Of a stretch of DNA of 64,000 nt, positions 48,257-60,327 are shown one piece after another. The DNA is taken from NCBI RefSeq assembly GCF_026151205.1, contig NC_087072.1:13616169-13680168 (forward strand), in the 5' to 3' direction. The stretch comes from Bolinopsis microptera. Its lineage: Eukaryota; Ctenophora; Tentaculata; Lobata; Bolinopsidae. Under the pieces are notes generated by a model that did no database searches, had not been told where the DNA came from, and was given only the letters and a program-made list of their open reading frames with translations. The stretch's first letter is position 1, and each line of letters starts with the position of its first letter. The position numbers and the translations under genes were made by a program.

Positions 48257-49692
48257 ACAATGCTGGCAAGCATAACCGTTGCCCTTATATTCACAACACT
48301 ATTTACCCCCTATACTATTATATCCCCTTTATTGTTTTCCAGGCATTAAGACTCATCGAAAGTAGTTCTGCAGGTATATTTAAGTTCAAAACATTCTAAT
48401 TCAATGTTAAAGATGACAGGAATAAGAAATAGTTATGTGGAGGTTTTTAAGAAATTTGCGCAAAATACGCGCCAGCATGTTATACGAAATTAGGTAAAAA
48501 ACCCAAAATCGCCATATTCAGGTGCCTTAAAAACCATGTTAAAATTGAGTTAGAGATCTGAAACTTTGCAGGGCGTCTAGACCTTGTCCAAATCGACTGT
48601 AAAAAAATTTCATGTTTCAGGAGTATCGGGAAGTGGGTTTTCTGGAACCCCTGTTTTACAACAGATTGTCGTGAAGCTATATATATATGTATGTATAGAC
48701 GCTTTTGCAGTAAATTGTAGCCTACATTTAAGTGTCCGTAGATTCAAAAGTATAAAAGATACAGTCATTTCGAACCACAGGTTTTAAAGATAATCGTTTA
48801 TACTTTAGTTTATTTTATATTGAAAAATAATTTATCGTCATCATCATCACTTGATTACGTCATCAATTTAAGTGTTTTTAAAACTTGATTTTTGACAAAA
48901 TAACAACTTTTCAAATCGATTTTACACCATTAAAAAGTAATTTTATTCAAAATCTGAGGACATTTTCATCTTAGATAATTGTTCAAGCATTCTGAAAATC
49001 TACCGGAAAAGTTTCCTACCTTACTCCTTCATAAAGATATTCGCTATTGAAGTTAGTGCTTTTTTGAAGAATAATTTTATAAAAACACAAAAGTTGTGAA
49101 TTAGTATTCTCTGGTGTTGGGCCATCCCTTGGGTTGTGGAGCTCAATTTTGCTTCCTAAAGGTCTAAATTGTGTTATAGGCTAGTTTTAAAGTTGAAAAT
49201 CGAAAAGTTGCACACGTGGGGACACGCCCAAATTCATTTAAAATAGCTAAAATCACTAAAAATTGTTATTTTCACGATTTTTACCAACTTTGGAGTCCCG
49301 TTGTGATCCAAGTTCTTTTTGAAATCTTCTGAAACTTTTCATGCTTATCAAACTATATATTAAATAACACTATGCAAAAATTTATGGTGATTCAATATTT
49401 TATGCGCACGCAACGTCCGCTCAAAGTTTGCACGTGCGAAAGGTGAGAATTTTGCTCATTCGTGATTTCGAATATATTCTGCTTTCCCACGATATTAAAA
49501 TGGCATTATATATGAATTTAATGCCAACTTGAATGAGTAAAAAGTGCTATATTCAGTCTGTTATTGACAGATATGCCTACCTAAACACAAGGAAACGTTT
49601 TCAAAGGTAAAATTTCGAAATCGTTGAAATTACCTCCTTATTAAGTTTCGACTGTGTAAATTATCCTGACATTATAATCAAAAAGAGATGAT
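48257..49692 (+). repeat. Repeat unit U, copy C
   Basis: A diverged copy beginning ATGCTGGCAAGCATAACCG that lacks most of the array and both hairpins. It continues through the same middle and end segments as 26697-27517 (inverted) and ends at palindrome P2. Confidence 0.8.
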
Positions 49693-50021
49693 ATTTGACC
49701 AAAACCCATAATCATGGGTAGAGTGAACCGCTGCCAGTGTCTCTCTTTTCCAAACAAAAGAAAATGATATTAATTTGAGGAACCGTCCGCAAATGCAAAT
49801 TGATACCGAGAATGAAATCGGTCGCTCGCTTTTCCCATTCATTCACGGCTTACGTATTGTAATAAAGCTTATTGAATGGGAAAAGCGAGCGACCGATTTC
49901 ATTCTCGGTATCAATTTGCATTTGCGGACGGTTCCTCAAATTAATATCATTTTCTTTTGTTTGGAAAAGAGAGACACTGGCAGCGGTTCACTCTACCCAT
50001 GATTATGGGTTTTGGTCAAAT
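49693..50021. repeat. Palindrome P2, 329 bp with almost no loop
   Basis: Both arms match P1 and P3, but the central spacer is reduced to about 25 bases (around 49857-49872). It is therefore a nearly perfect 0.33-kb palindrome, with ends ATTTGACCAAAACCC and inverse. Confidence 0.92.
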
Positions 50022-51063
50022 ACAGATATACATATATATTCAGGGATAGACGCTTTGCCAGTCAATTGTAGCCTGTATTTAAGTGTCCATAGATTCAAAA
50101 GTATAAAAGATACAGCCATTTCCGACCACAGGTCTTGCAAATAATTGTTTACACTTTAGTTTACATTGTATAACAAATTTATTTGACGTCATAAACACCC
50201 CTTGATGACGTCATCAAGTTAACCGTTTTTAAAACTTGATTTTTGACAAAGTAATAACTTTTAAAATTAATTTTAACCCATTAAGGAGTAATTTTATTCA
50301 AAATCTGAGGAAAATTTCATCTCAGATAATTGTTCAAGCATTCTGAAAATCTACCGGAAAGTTTTTCTAGCTTGCTCCTTCATAAAGATATTTGTCATTG
50401 AAGTTTGTGCTTTTTTGAAGAATGATTTTATAAAAACGTCAATTTTGCGATTTAGTATTCTTTGGTGTTGGGCCATGCCTTGGGTTGTGGAGCTCAGTTC
50501 TGCTTCCTATAGGTATAAATTGTGCATTAGGCTAGTTTTAAAGTTGAAAATCGAAAAGTTGCACACGTGGGGACACGCCCAAATTGATAGAAAATTGCTA
50601 AAATCACTGAAAATTGCTGTTTTCGTCATTTTCTGTCAACTTTAGAGTGCCGTTGTGATTACAGTTCTTCTTGAAATACTTTGAAACTTTGCATGCTTAT
50701 TAAGCTATATATAAAACAATTACATGCAAAAATTTACGGCGATTCAATATTGGATGCGCATGCAACGTCCGCTCAAAGTTTGCACGTGCGAAAGGTGAGA
50801 ATTTTGCTCATTCGTGATTTCCAACAAATTCTGCTTTGCCACGACAGTTTAATGTCATTATATATGAATTTAATGTCAACTTGAATGAGTATTAAGTGGT
50901 ATATTCAGTCAGTGATGGACCGATATGCTTACCTAAACACAAGGAAATGTTTTTAAAGGAAAAATTTCGAAATCGTTGAAACTTCCTCCTTATTATAATG
51001 AAGATATCAGTTTTTATTTCGACTTTATAAAGTACCCTGACATTATAATCAAAAAGAGATGAT
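50022..51063 (+). repeat. Repeat unit U, copy D (partial, 5' truncated)
   Basis: Starts inside the unit (ATTCAGGGATAGACGCTTTG, compare 34050-34080 inverted) and runs to palindrome P3. It is the closest match to copy A: the two share a 76-codon pseudo-ORF with few changes. Confidence 0.85.
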
Positions 51064-51571
51064 ATTTTACCAAAACCCATAATCATGGGTAGAGTGGACC
51101 GCTGCCAGTGTCTCTCTTTCCCAAACAAAAGGAAATGATATTAATTTGATTGACCGTTCTCAAATGCAAAATGATACCGAGAATGAAATCGGTCGCTCGC
51201 TTTTCCCATTCATTTACAATTGTAATAGATTAAGAAGAACTACCCAAAGGCAGCTGTACTCGGCAATAAAGATTCAATAAACTTCAGCTAATGCAATAAG
51301 TGATAACTACCACCCTTACCCCAAAATACTAGGTATCGACCCGAACGCAACCCAAACAGATTTTTACAGCATCTGATTGACATGTAATCAATCGAAAATT
51401 ATTACAATTCGTAAGCCGTGAATGAATGGGAAAAGCGAGCGACCGATTTCATTCTCGGTATCATTTTGCATTTGAGAACGGTCAATCAAATTAATATCAT
51501 TTCCTTTTGTTTGGGAAAGAGAGACACTGGCAGCGGTCCACTCTACCCATGATTATGGGTTTTGGTAAAAT
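51064..51571. repeat. Palindrome P3 (arms about 150 bp with spacer)
   Basis: Same arms as P1. Its spacer of about 200 bp is the inverse of the P1 spacer (shared words CTACCCAAAGGCAGCTGTAC and inverse). It ends about 216 bp before the ATG of the 1264-codon ORF. Confidence 0.9.
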
Positions 51572-51787
51572 AAAAGCATATAATTAAATGCACTTATATT
51601 ATAATATTTTAAAAGTGTTTGTATCAAAAGTCTCCAGGATTATAATGTATTGAAGCCGTGCGGCTGCTACAAAAAATGAAACACTTCGTTTCCTTGTTTT
51701 TGTCTAATATGTTGGACTACTTTTATCAGAGTGAAAATTATCGTTTAAATGCTATTGTTTTCTGCATGATGATGAAACAAATTCCGC

Positions 51788-54700
51788 ATGATTGTGATGG
51801 AAGCTGGTGAGAAGATTGAAATCCTCCCAAATATTTTGGCGGAGGTGAGCTCGTTTTTACAGGAGCACGACAACAACCAACAAACAGCATCACAGAACGA
51901 ATCACTGGATGTACCTGACGATACTCAAAATATGGTTTTAGAAGAGGGGGCCGGAGTTTCCCGATCTGGTGACCAAATGAACTTAGATATTGAAGAACAG
52001 GGTCTTTCACTAGTTAAAATAATCAACACCCCTCCTGATTCAGTTAACGATCTGTCAAAACATGCCAACAAAATTTTAAACGGCAAAGATTTGACCTTGC
52101 ACAACATAAGCGATGAAAATCTTACTCCTCATAGTGAAACAGATGGTCCAATGATGAAACCAGATAGAACCCCCTTACGAGATAAAAATGTGTCCCTTTT
52201 AGAAAAACTCCAAGAGGTTTTGAAGCCAGACAGTGAAAAAGACAGTGAAACTCGACTGTCGTTGAAAAGTAGCTTACTCGACAGACTGCGTATTCTCCAC
52301 CGACCGGACACTTACCATGTGCTACCTTCACCCGAGAGTTCCACCTCAGAGGAAGGAGAAAGAGAAGAGAAGGATACAAGTGTTACTGGAACCCTCCTCT
52401 CTGTCATTGAGGAGGTGGAACAGCAGTTAGATCTAGGTGACCAGTACCCGGAAAGTAGTTTTGAGTTGATCCTTTCCAGAATTGAAAGTGAAGCTCAACC
52501 TGGAACCTTAAGAAGATCAGATGCTCCTTGCACCGATTGTACTCTTTGCAAGGACATTGTTGGCCCTATTCACAAATTAACTGTTCGTGTTGCTGATATG
52601 AATAAACTAGATAAATGTAACGCCCTGATAAAGTTATGGAGGGAGATTAAGTCGACGATGAAAAGGAAGCACATGTCTCTGAACCATGGTACCATGGCTG
52701 ATTGCAAACCTTGTGTGCTATGCTGTGATATCTGTACCACTTATCACGAGTACGTGGAAAGTAATAGCCTCGATAAACGAACCCAAATAAGAGAGGACTT
52801 TGCGGAAATAATAAAGAAGATGGACCCGTCTACCCAGGTGGTTATGAACTCCTCGGTTGGAATTGAAAACCAACACAGACCTCTTTGTACTGATCGGACT
52901 ATTGATAAAAAATCTGGAGAATTTAAGGAGAATCAGCCCGATATTGTTAATGAGAATAGACAGCGTTCTACAGTTTCGACCGAAAGATTACTTTGTGACC
53001 AAGTAGATACAATGAACAACTCAGAAGATAACGTGTCCGAAACTACAGCGCACCAGATGACCAGTGAATTTGATAGTCTGACTGGAGAATCATTGTCTAG
53101 TGATAACTTAGATACCAGTGCCGGTGTGAAAACTATTCCTCATTATGAGACGGTCACTTCAAAAACATCTGACGGGTCCTGGACGCACTCCTCCTCAAGA
53201 CCTATATCCGAGAAAATGAAAAAAGTGTTGATAATGCAGATCAACAGAGCTATTTCTAAGGAAGTGAGGTCATTGAAAAAGGACCTTACAAGTAGAATTT
53301 TGGGAACTTTATCCCCTTCGCTTAGTCATACGGATTTAAGGTCAATAGAAAAAGCAGTTAATCATCCTGTGTTGATTACACCTGTGTCAAAGGACGATCA
53401 TGTACATGAATTACTTAGCAGCAACCCTACTAATAGTAATTTATGCCTTTCTCCAATTGTTCCCATCTTCCCTAGGAAAAGCTTAAAGCCATCCAAATTT
53501 GACCTGTTGAGACAACTCCCAATTGCTGAGGAGGACAAGGAACGGAAACACTGTCTTTTAGCAAATATGAACAAACCACCACCCAAAAATGATGTGTCAA
53601 GCTTGGTATGTCAAAAACAAAAGCAGTCAGTGAATCAGAACCGATCAAATATCCCTATCTTGGTGAAAGAAACAATTTCTTCTGAAGAATCACCTTCAGT
53701 GACCGCTCCTGCTTTGCCGATTATCAGTAACTCTGGTCTAATTCATATAAAAAAGAAGGACAGCGTTACCGGTAAAAAACACAAAATCAAAGTCAGCGTA
53801 AAACCCCGAAATAGGGACAACACATTATCTAACATGACATTTCCACTGGACGAGGAATTCTCCGAGTTAACAGACATCCCACCATGCTTAATGGAGTCGA
53901 TGGATCTGAGTCTTTACAGCAGACGTAACTCAGATAGTGATAGTTCCCCGACATCAGACACTGTTCAAGAGACAAGGAAAAGTGGAGGAGGAACACCAGA
54001 ATATGAGGTAACTGTGGGAAGTGAAGGTAGCAGGAGTTACTGTTGTGTGTGCGATCACTGGGAGTATGATTACGAGGCAGACATTTCAGACCACGAGGAA
54101 GATGAGAAGGTTGTGGGGGACGACCCGGGGTCCTTATCTCAGACAGAGGATACCGAGACTGGGTGTAAGTACTTTAGCGATGAAAGTGGAGGTAGGACTG
54201 ATTTCACTGCTTACACTGCTGTCATTCCAAAGAAGATGGCTAAAAACACGCCCAATAAGACCGCTCGACCCAAAAAGATTAAACTTGATCTGCCACGAAG
54301 TTTAACTAAGAATTCTCCGTCTTCATTTCTACTGAAAGGACCAAAAGACCAAGAAACGACATCAAACTCTTCTAATCAAGATGCTGCTAAGATTAAGTGC
54401 AAGACCCTGGCTAGCAATAACATAAAGTCGAGCAGCATGGTAGAACCATCTAAGATTCGCGGCATTCCAAAATTAAGGCCTCAGAGTATTATCAATACGC
54501 TTGTTGGTTCAGAGAAAAAGATTCCTGACAATAGAAAACATACCACGAAGAACACTGGAAAAATTTCAAATTTTTCTTTGCCAAAATCTCATCACCAGTC
54601 TTTAAGCATAAATGGCAAGGGGGCTAAATCAACTGTTGAAGTGCCTGGCCAACCTAGGGTACCGAGAACAAATGCGTCCGCAGGAGCAGCCATTAATCGC

Positions 54701-55582
54701 AAAATTTCAAATATTAAGCAAACTCAGTCGAGACTACCAGCGACCACACATATGACTAAAAAGAGGACCTCAAACGGGTCTGAATTGAATCAAAACAACA
54801 CAACACAGCAGCTTCCAAAATTCCCCTCGCCAATGCCAAAGCAAAAGACGATCCCGGTTAAAGGTATGTCGTCAAAAATTGGTGACGTCAAATCAACTTC
54901 TCACATTCAAAAACGTGGTTTGACCGGAATTCATTCTCATGTGACGAAGAATACAGGTATCCCTCAAAAAGTTGAACAGAACGTTTCTTCAATGACCTGT
55001 AAGTCTTCAAAGATGACCACTTCAAAGCATATGATGGCAAAACCCGTCAAAAAACCGACCAAATCATCAACACAATTTCAATCAGGAATCTCCAGACCTC
55101 CCAAGCCTAAAACTTTTAAAACGTGCACGAAATCTTCTTCGACATCAACAATTTCTACTTCAAAGCAAAGCAGTCTTATTCCAATTCCTATCAAAAAGTC
55201 AGTTTCTACTTCTAACAACATTTTGTCCAAACCAACTTCTTTGAGACGAGAGTTATTTTCGAGTAAATCGTCGTTATCCTCAGCTTCTGGCGTCATGAAA
55301 ACAAATACCAAACCACAAACTTACAAACAGAAGGGACAGAAAATTTCGCAAAAATCACCTGAAAAAAGTGTCAGTAACTCCAAACAATCGTCCTCATTTG
55401 ATTCAGGGATTGCGTCCTCTCGGACAAAAAGTTTTCGTGTAACTCAGGTTGCCAAAAATGGAGGTTTGCGAGAGGGATCTTATAAAACACCCGATTCTAT
55501 GACAAGGTTAAATTTAGGAAGGAGCTCACCTGCAGTAAGCATTACATTTCCAAATAGTAGAAAACTTGCAGCCAAGAACTGA
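51788..55582 (+). CDS. Unrecognised 1264-residue Ser/Lys-rich protein, single long exon
   Basis: One uninterrupted ORF; an in-frame TGA at 51773-51775 precedes ATG 51788, and a second ATG at 51797 has a better start context. The protein is acidic and helical at the N terminus and strongly Ser/Thr/Lys-rich and basic in the last 450 residues (isoelectric split). Cysteine clusters: C248-x2-C251-x2-C254 and C306-x2-C309-x2-CC-x2-C316, which may bind metal together, and CC-V-C-x-H at 752-757. No known domain recognised. AATAAA lies at 55858-55863, about 280 bases after the stop, supporting a real transcript end. The basic tail resembles microtubule- or DNA-associated disordered proteins, but this is only inference. 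A 3.8-kb exon is unlike the short-exon genes around it, so a retrogene origin is possible. Confidence 0.8.
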   Translation: MIVMEAGEKIEILPNILAEVSSFLQEHDNNQQTASQNESLDVPDDTQNMVLEEGAGVSRSGDQMNLDIEEQGLSLVKIINTPPDSVNDLSKHANKILNGKDLTLHNISDENLTPHSETDGPMMKPDRTPLRDKNVSLLEKLQEVLKPDSEKDSETRLSLKSSLLDRLRILHRPDTYHVLPSPESSTSEEGEREEKDTSVTGTLLSVIEEVEQQLDLGDQYPESSFELILSRIESEAQPGTLRRSDAPCTDCTLCKDIVGPIHKLTVRVADMNKLDKCNALIKLWREIKSTMKRKHMSLNHGTMADCKPCVLCCDICTTYHEYVESNSLDKRTQIREDFAEIIKKMDPSTQVVMNSSVGIENQHRPLCTDRTIDKKSGEFKENQPDIVNENRQRSTVSTERLLCDQVDTMNNSEDNVSETTAHQMTSEFDSLTGESLSSDNLDTSAGVKTIPHYETVTSKTSDGSWTHSSSRPISEKMKKVLIMQINRAISKEVRSLKKDLTSRILGTLSPSLSHTDLRSIEKAVNHPVLITPVSKDDHVHELLSSNPTNSNLCLSPIVPIFPRKSLKPSKFDLLRQLPIAEEDKERKHCLLANMNKPPPKNDVSSLVCQKQKQSVNQNRSNIPILVKETISSEESPSVTAPALPIISNSGLIHIKKKDSVTGKKHKIKVSVKPRNRDNTLSNMTFPLDEEFSELTDIPPCLMESMDLSLYSRRNSDSDSSPTSDTVQETRKSGGGTPEYEVTVGSEGSRSYCCVCDHWEYDYEADISDHEEDEKVVGDDPGSLSQTEDTETGCKYFSDESGGRTDFTAYTAVIPKKMAKNTPNKTARPKKIKLDLPRSLTKNSPSSFLLKGPKDQETTSNSSNQDAAKIKCKTLASNNIKSSSMVEPSKIRGIPKLRPQSIINTLVGSEKKIPDNRKHTTKNTGKISNFSLPKSHHQSLSINGKGAKSTVEVPGQPRVPRTNASAGAAINRKISNIKQTQSRLPATTHMTKKRTSNGSELNQNNTTQQLPKFPSPMPKQKTIPVKGMSSKIGDVKSTSHIQKRGLTGIHSHVTKNTGIPQKVEQNVSSMTCKSSKMTTSKHMMAKPVKKPTKSSTQFQSGISRPPKPKTFKTCTKSSSTSTISTSKQSSLIPIPIKKSVSTSNNILSKPTSLRRELFSSKSSLSSASGVMKTNTKPQTYKQKGQKISQKSPEKSVSNSKQSSSFDSGIASSRTKSFRVTQVAKNGGLREGSYKTPDSMTRLNLGRSSPAVSITFPNSRKLAAKN

Positions 55583-57905
55583 CGTTAACACGTACTCCCT
55601 CATAATTTAACTACAAAGTGATGAAAGTGCAGCTGTGTCAGCATACTATATAACTGCTAAACTAATTGATTTCCGTTGCTCGTCAATTGGAAATCCTCTT
55701 CAACGATGCAGTCAGAACTCTTACTCGCACCTTGAGATGACGCATGCCCTTTGAAAAAGCGGACTTCTTTTAGTCTTCTCTTCTGATTTTGTTTTTATCC
55801 ATCATCCTATCCATAAAATTAAAACTGATATCATGTGGAACACAGCATATATTTTAGAATAAAGTAATGAAATTTTTTAGTTGGCGGTAATGTTGATTAT
55901 CTCACACAGATTTGAGAAGATTTGGAGCATTTAATCAAATGAAGTATATTCAGTATGACAATATCAAACACCTTTTCAGCTAATTTGATGAGTTTGCTTG
56001 TTCTTAAGCTTCTTCAGAGAGTAAACCGATCCAAAGCTATTCCAATAACGTGGCTATAGAAAGATTTGACTGTAGTCATGATTATTGAACTGTTTTTGTG
56101 GGTCAGTAATTTCTATTTTTATGGTGTTAATTGTAAGCTTAAAAACATAAGTTTACAAATCAATCTAGAACCAAGAAGTGTAAGTTGCTGGCTGTTGACA
56201 CGGCCGTTGATCAAACGATTCTGATTTATGCTTTTGACTCTTTAACCGAAATTTAAACTGTTAGCCGCTAAATTTATAGTAATTAATTAATTAATTAATT
56301 AATTAATTAATTTCCTTTCAGCAGAGACCGACAACTAAGGTATTCAGAAGGATATATTAAATTTACGATTGATCTATTTGTGAAGGAATGGTCCTAGTTT
56401 TCTTTCTGAATAAACTTACGAAACGAATTTCCATTCCTTTATCAGGCGGAATACAATAAAAAATATTGTTACTTAATTACTCCGGATTAAAAATAAAAAT
56501 GTATGAATTTCCTTGCAATCATTTAGATCGAATACGATTATCAGTTGTAGAAAATACTTCAGAACCCGTGTATTTGGGTCTATAAAACTATATATTTATA
56601 GCGTCGCTAGGAGAAGCTAATGATCGCATGTTCTTATTACTTATACAACTTATGACTATGTCTACCTAAATTTAAACTTAAAGTCGCACGATGAGCCTCT
56701 ATTCGCTGATAAGCAAGAAACCGCTCTGGCAATTATTCACGACCACCATACTATCTGATCCAACACCAATAGTCGGCCTGCTCCTGCTTCTCAACAAGTC
56801 TACAAATAGCTAGCTTTTATAAGCTCTAGCGTTTCAAATAAACATTTACATCTCACAGTTAACAGTTAGACTCATCAGCTGATGTTAATTGTAAGACAAT
56901 ACAAATCTGCAATCTTCGAGAGGAGCTACACTTTTATATCACGTGATTTATCAGTTTTATGAGCTTGTGTCTTTAGCTCTCTACAATCTACATACTATTG
57001 TTTTTACTCTACATGCTAACTGCTCAGGATTACCGGTAAACTTTCGTCGTCCACTAAAACTTTGTTTCATCGTGGACTTCGTGACTCTATTCACATGTTT
57101 TCATTTAGCCGTAACTTCTAGCTTAAGTAAGTTTAATCCATTCATTGTTGCTATGTTTAAATATAATTTGCTTTAAAATTGAGTGGGCTGCAGCTGTGGA
57201 TTGAGGAATATTATAAATTAAATTTCCTTATCTTGGCACAATTACCGTCGGTATCATGCATTGATTGATCATTTATGCATTTGATACATGTCGAAACAGT
57301 CTTGAATTTTCAAAACTTTCCTTTTCTAAATAATTTGAACTGAAAATCACATGTCAAATCCAAGCATTGTTAATATTTCGTTTTGCAATTCTAACTGCAG
57401 TGCATGACTGAAGCACTGGTCGTCAAGCACGGCAATAAAACGCCCAATTGACTACTTGAGTGCTTAAACCACGTGAGGAGACCACATGAAAGGGTCACGT
57501 GCTTCTGATGGTCCAGCGGCTGCATTATATGGGTCACCAGCAGCCACTTCGACACTTGATTCTGCACGCCGAAGTGACGAGCTAATAGTTATCGCTTGTA
57601 AAAATTGAGCTTCTTCGGTGAATCTCCGTAGTGTATTCTAGTTGAGTGTGAGTTTTGTTTAGTTTTCTGGTTGTTTTGTTTGTGGAGACGTTGCTTGGAC
57701 TGCACATTTAGTTTTACGGCTGCTGCTGATTATTGGTAGTCTGAGGTAGTGAATAGTTACTTGAAACATTTTTTCGGATTATATAAAAAATGATAAAGAA
57801 ATAATTACACTTTGCGGTACTCTCCACTGTTAAAATAGGCCAATTTTCGAATATTCACAATGATAATTAGAAGAACATAACATGTAAAGATTTATCGTTT
57901 TTGCA
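55583..57905. other. Intergenic between 1264-residue gene and four-TM gene
   Basis: An AATT tetranucleotide run at about 56279-56311. The segment 57600-57750 probably holds a 5' non-coding exon or promoter of the four-TM gene, whose coding exon has an acceptor at 57905. No other gene seen. Confidence 0.4.
55858..55863 (+). terminator. Polyadenylation signal AATAAA
   Basis: Canonical hexamer in the 3' flank of the 1264-codon ORF. Confidence 0.6.
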
Positions 57906-57933
57906 GCTCTGTTAGTGAAGGTAGGATAGCAAA

Positions 57934-60166
57934 ATGTGTTGGAACTGTAGGCTGAAATACCCTCGGGGAATGAGCATAGTCACCTGTATTCTTTTATACG
58001 TAGCTCTCATCGGTCTTCTCATAGCTTTTTTCCAGGTAATTATACTCATTTTACTTCTATAGCTTACAAGTCTTGTTATTGACAATTATCATGAAACTTT
58101 AAAAGTTAAACCGTTTACAAAACTTCACAGCTTATGTTTTAATAATTTAAGTTAAATCAGGTTTCAGCTGAATTAATGCATTCGATTGAGAAAGATTATA
58201 ATGTTTCTTTATTTAATTCAGCCAGCGTGGATAGTCATACCAAATGAGACGAAATACGACTGTATGAATCCAAATAGAAATACGACCAGGGTCCTGACAA
58301 CCACTGACAAAGGGTCATGTGGTCTATCCGGTGAGTAAAAACAAAATTTTTTTTCTTAAGTTCGCCCACAAACATGGGCAAACAATTAAAACTATAGCTA
58401 ACTAACCCTCTTAATTAATTAACTAATTAACCCTAATTAATCTTCTCCCGCGTCAATTATGTTAAATTTCAGGAATGTGTTACCCGATGGACCACGTCCA
58501 GAAGGAGGAGAATATGACATGTTATCCCAACATGCAGGAGGAGAAATGTATCTGGTATGATTCTTTGGGGAAAATCGGCAACATTTACGACCAGGTAACC
58601 TCACAGAGATAGCACTTTTTCCTGTTATTGGTGTTCAAGCAAGGTTGTTCAGGTAAGGTTGTAGTTGCTCGCTTATATTACTACCAAACTTATACGACTA
58701 TATGAGAAGTAAATAGAAATGTTCTCGTCCCCAGATATGTACGCTGCTCTTCCTGGTTGGTCTGGTTCTGTGTGTCATTGCCTGGTTCTTCACCATGATT
58801 GGCTGCTGTTCACTCACATGCTGCTGTTGTAACCTTTACACCTTCATCGCTATCACGCTTACTGCGGGAGGTTTGTGCACTTTGTAGAACATGTACACTA
58901 ACTTTGTACCATAGTTTTGTATCATCTTTTCCATCATGGAGTATAACAGAAAAGAGAAGTACTTCGGGTAATGAATTTTGCTTTGACTATAGTCAGGAAG
59001 AATAAGTCGATAAGCTGAATGCTGATAAACAAGTACACGATAAAAATCGTTGTACCATTGTTTATAACATCAAGCTTTAAAACGCTGCATGATCTATAGC
59101 TGTTTTAATGCAAATTTACTCTAAGAGAGCTATTTTCAGATTTAATAAATGTAATATGCTAGCGGTATTATGACATTGTTATAAAACCGGTCGATACAAT
59201 TATTTTAAATTTTAAATATTCCGATTCGAGGGCTTTGACAAATGATTGGAAATATTTACCAATAACTTTGCAGCCACGGCGATTCTAGTTGCGGTTTTAC
59301 TGTGGCTAGGAATGATGGGAGAGTACGACAGATTCGATCAATCCTGTGCTAATGTCTTCTGTAAGGAATTAGGACCATTCAACTTGGGAAGCTGCCAAAT
59401 CGGCTGGTCGGGATACCTCGGTAAGTCCTTTGACAGTTTTAAGTTTTACTACAATTTTCGTCAAATCAGGTGGAATGATTTTTCAATATTTCAAGCATTT
59501 CGTCGGGGCATCAGAGCTCCATGGACAGAATCATACCGTCCAATTAGGATGATCATTCACTTTCCTGTTGTGTAAACTTATTGTGTTTATAATTGTATCG
59601 GTAATTGTTGCCATGCACACCATGTTGGATGTATGCGGAGTAATTCTACGCTGACGTTTGAAGTAAGAGTCATAATTGAAAAAAAGATGATGTGAAACCG
59701 ACAATAGTCACGTGACACGATCATCTGCATTTGATTATCCAATATCCAAGCATTATATTCAGTGTTCACTGTTTACGGCTGACAAGCACAGTACATAACG
59801 ATCATATAATGCATATTTTATTGTAGAAAAGCTTGAAGGGCCTCCCCCCACTAAAAGGTTTAAAGTTAAAAGCAGTCGCCCCCAGGAATTGTGTTTTGGG
59901 TAGGCATCGTGGCTCTCAGTATTATGAGTTGGTACAACGCATATCAGTACTCTGTGGACATTAAAAAGTGCATGGTGGAAGAGGGAGACGACCCAAATGC
60001 GACCGTCCGTAAAGCCGGCAAGGTCAAGTTGTCCCAGGTTTTCAGCAATGAAAGCGCTGCCTCGACACGCAGTAGGCAGATGAACACGGGCCATGGGGCA
60101 ACAAACGGGTTCGCTTCATCATTCAGCAGGCAGCAAGAAGGAATGGCAGTGGCTTGGGAGACATAG
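57934..60166 (+). CDS. Four-transmembrane (claudin/clarin-like) membrane protein, 6 exons
   Basis: Exons 57934-58035, 58222-58330, 58473-58594, 58735-58870, 59274-59420 and 59886-60166, all in phase: 298 residues. TM1 about 14-33, TM2 112-134, TM3 145-168, TM4 206-222. The first loop (about 35-111) has six Cys and NET/NTT/NMT glycosylation sites; the second loop has three Cys. A Cys-rich stretch between TM2 and TM3 (GCCSLTCCCC) may be palmitoylated. The cytoplasmic tail is basic and Ser-rich. The plan of four TMs with a large first loop resembles claudin/PMP22/clarin proteins, but the claudin W-GLW-C-C signature is not evident, so the family is tentative. An acceptor at 57905 implies a 5' non-coding exon. 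A second last exon lies at 60328. Confidence 0.82.
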
Positions 60167-60327
60167 GAGCCTATGAAAGACACGTTAATAGAGAATTAGT
60201 GACTCGTACATATAAGAACTTTTGATCTCATCCAAGATATGTTGCTTATGTCTAGGATATATTTTCATGTCTTTTAGCATTAAATGCTTACCATCTCTTC
60301 GATAATAACTCACAAATGATTTTGCAG

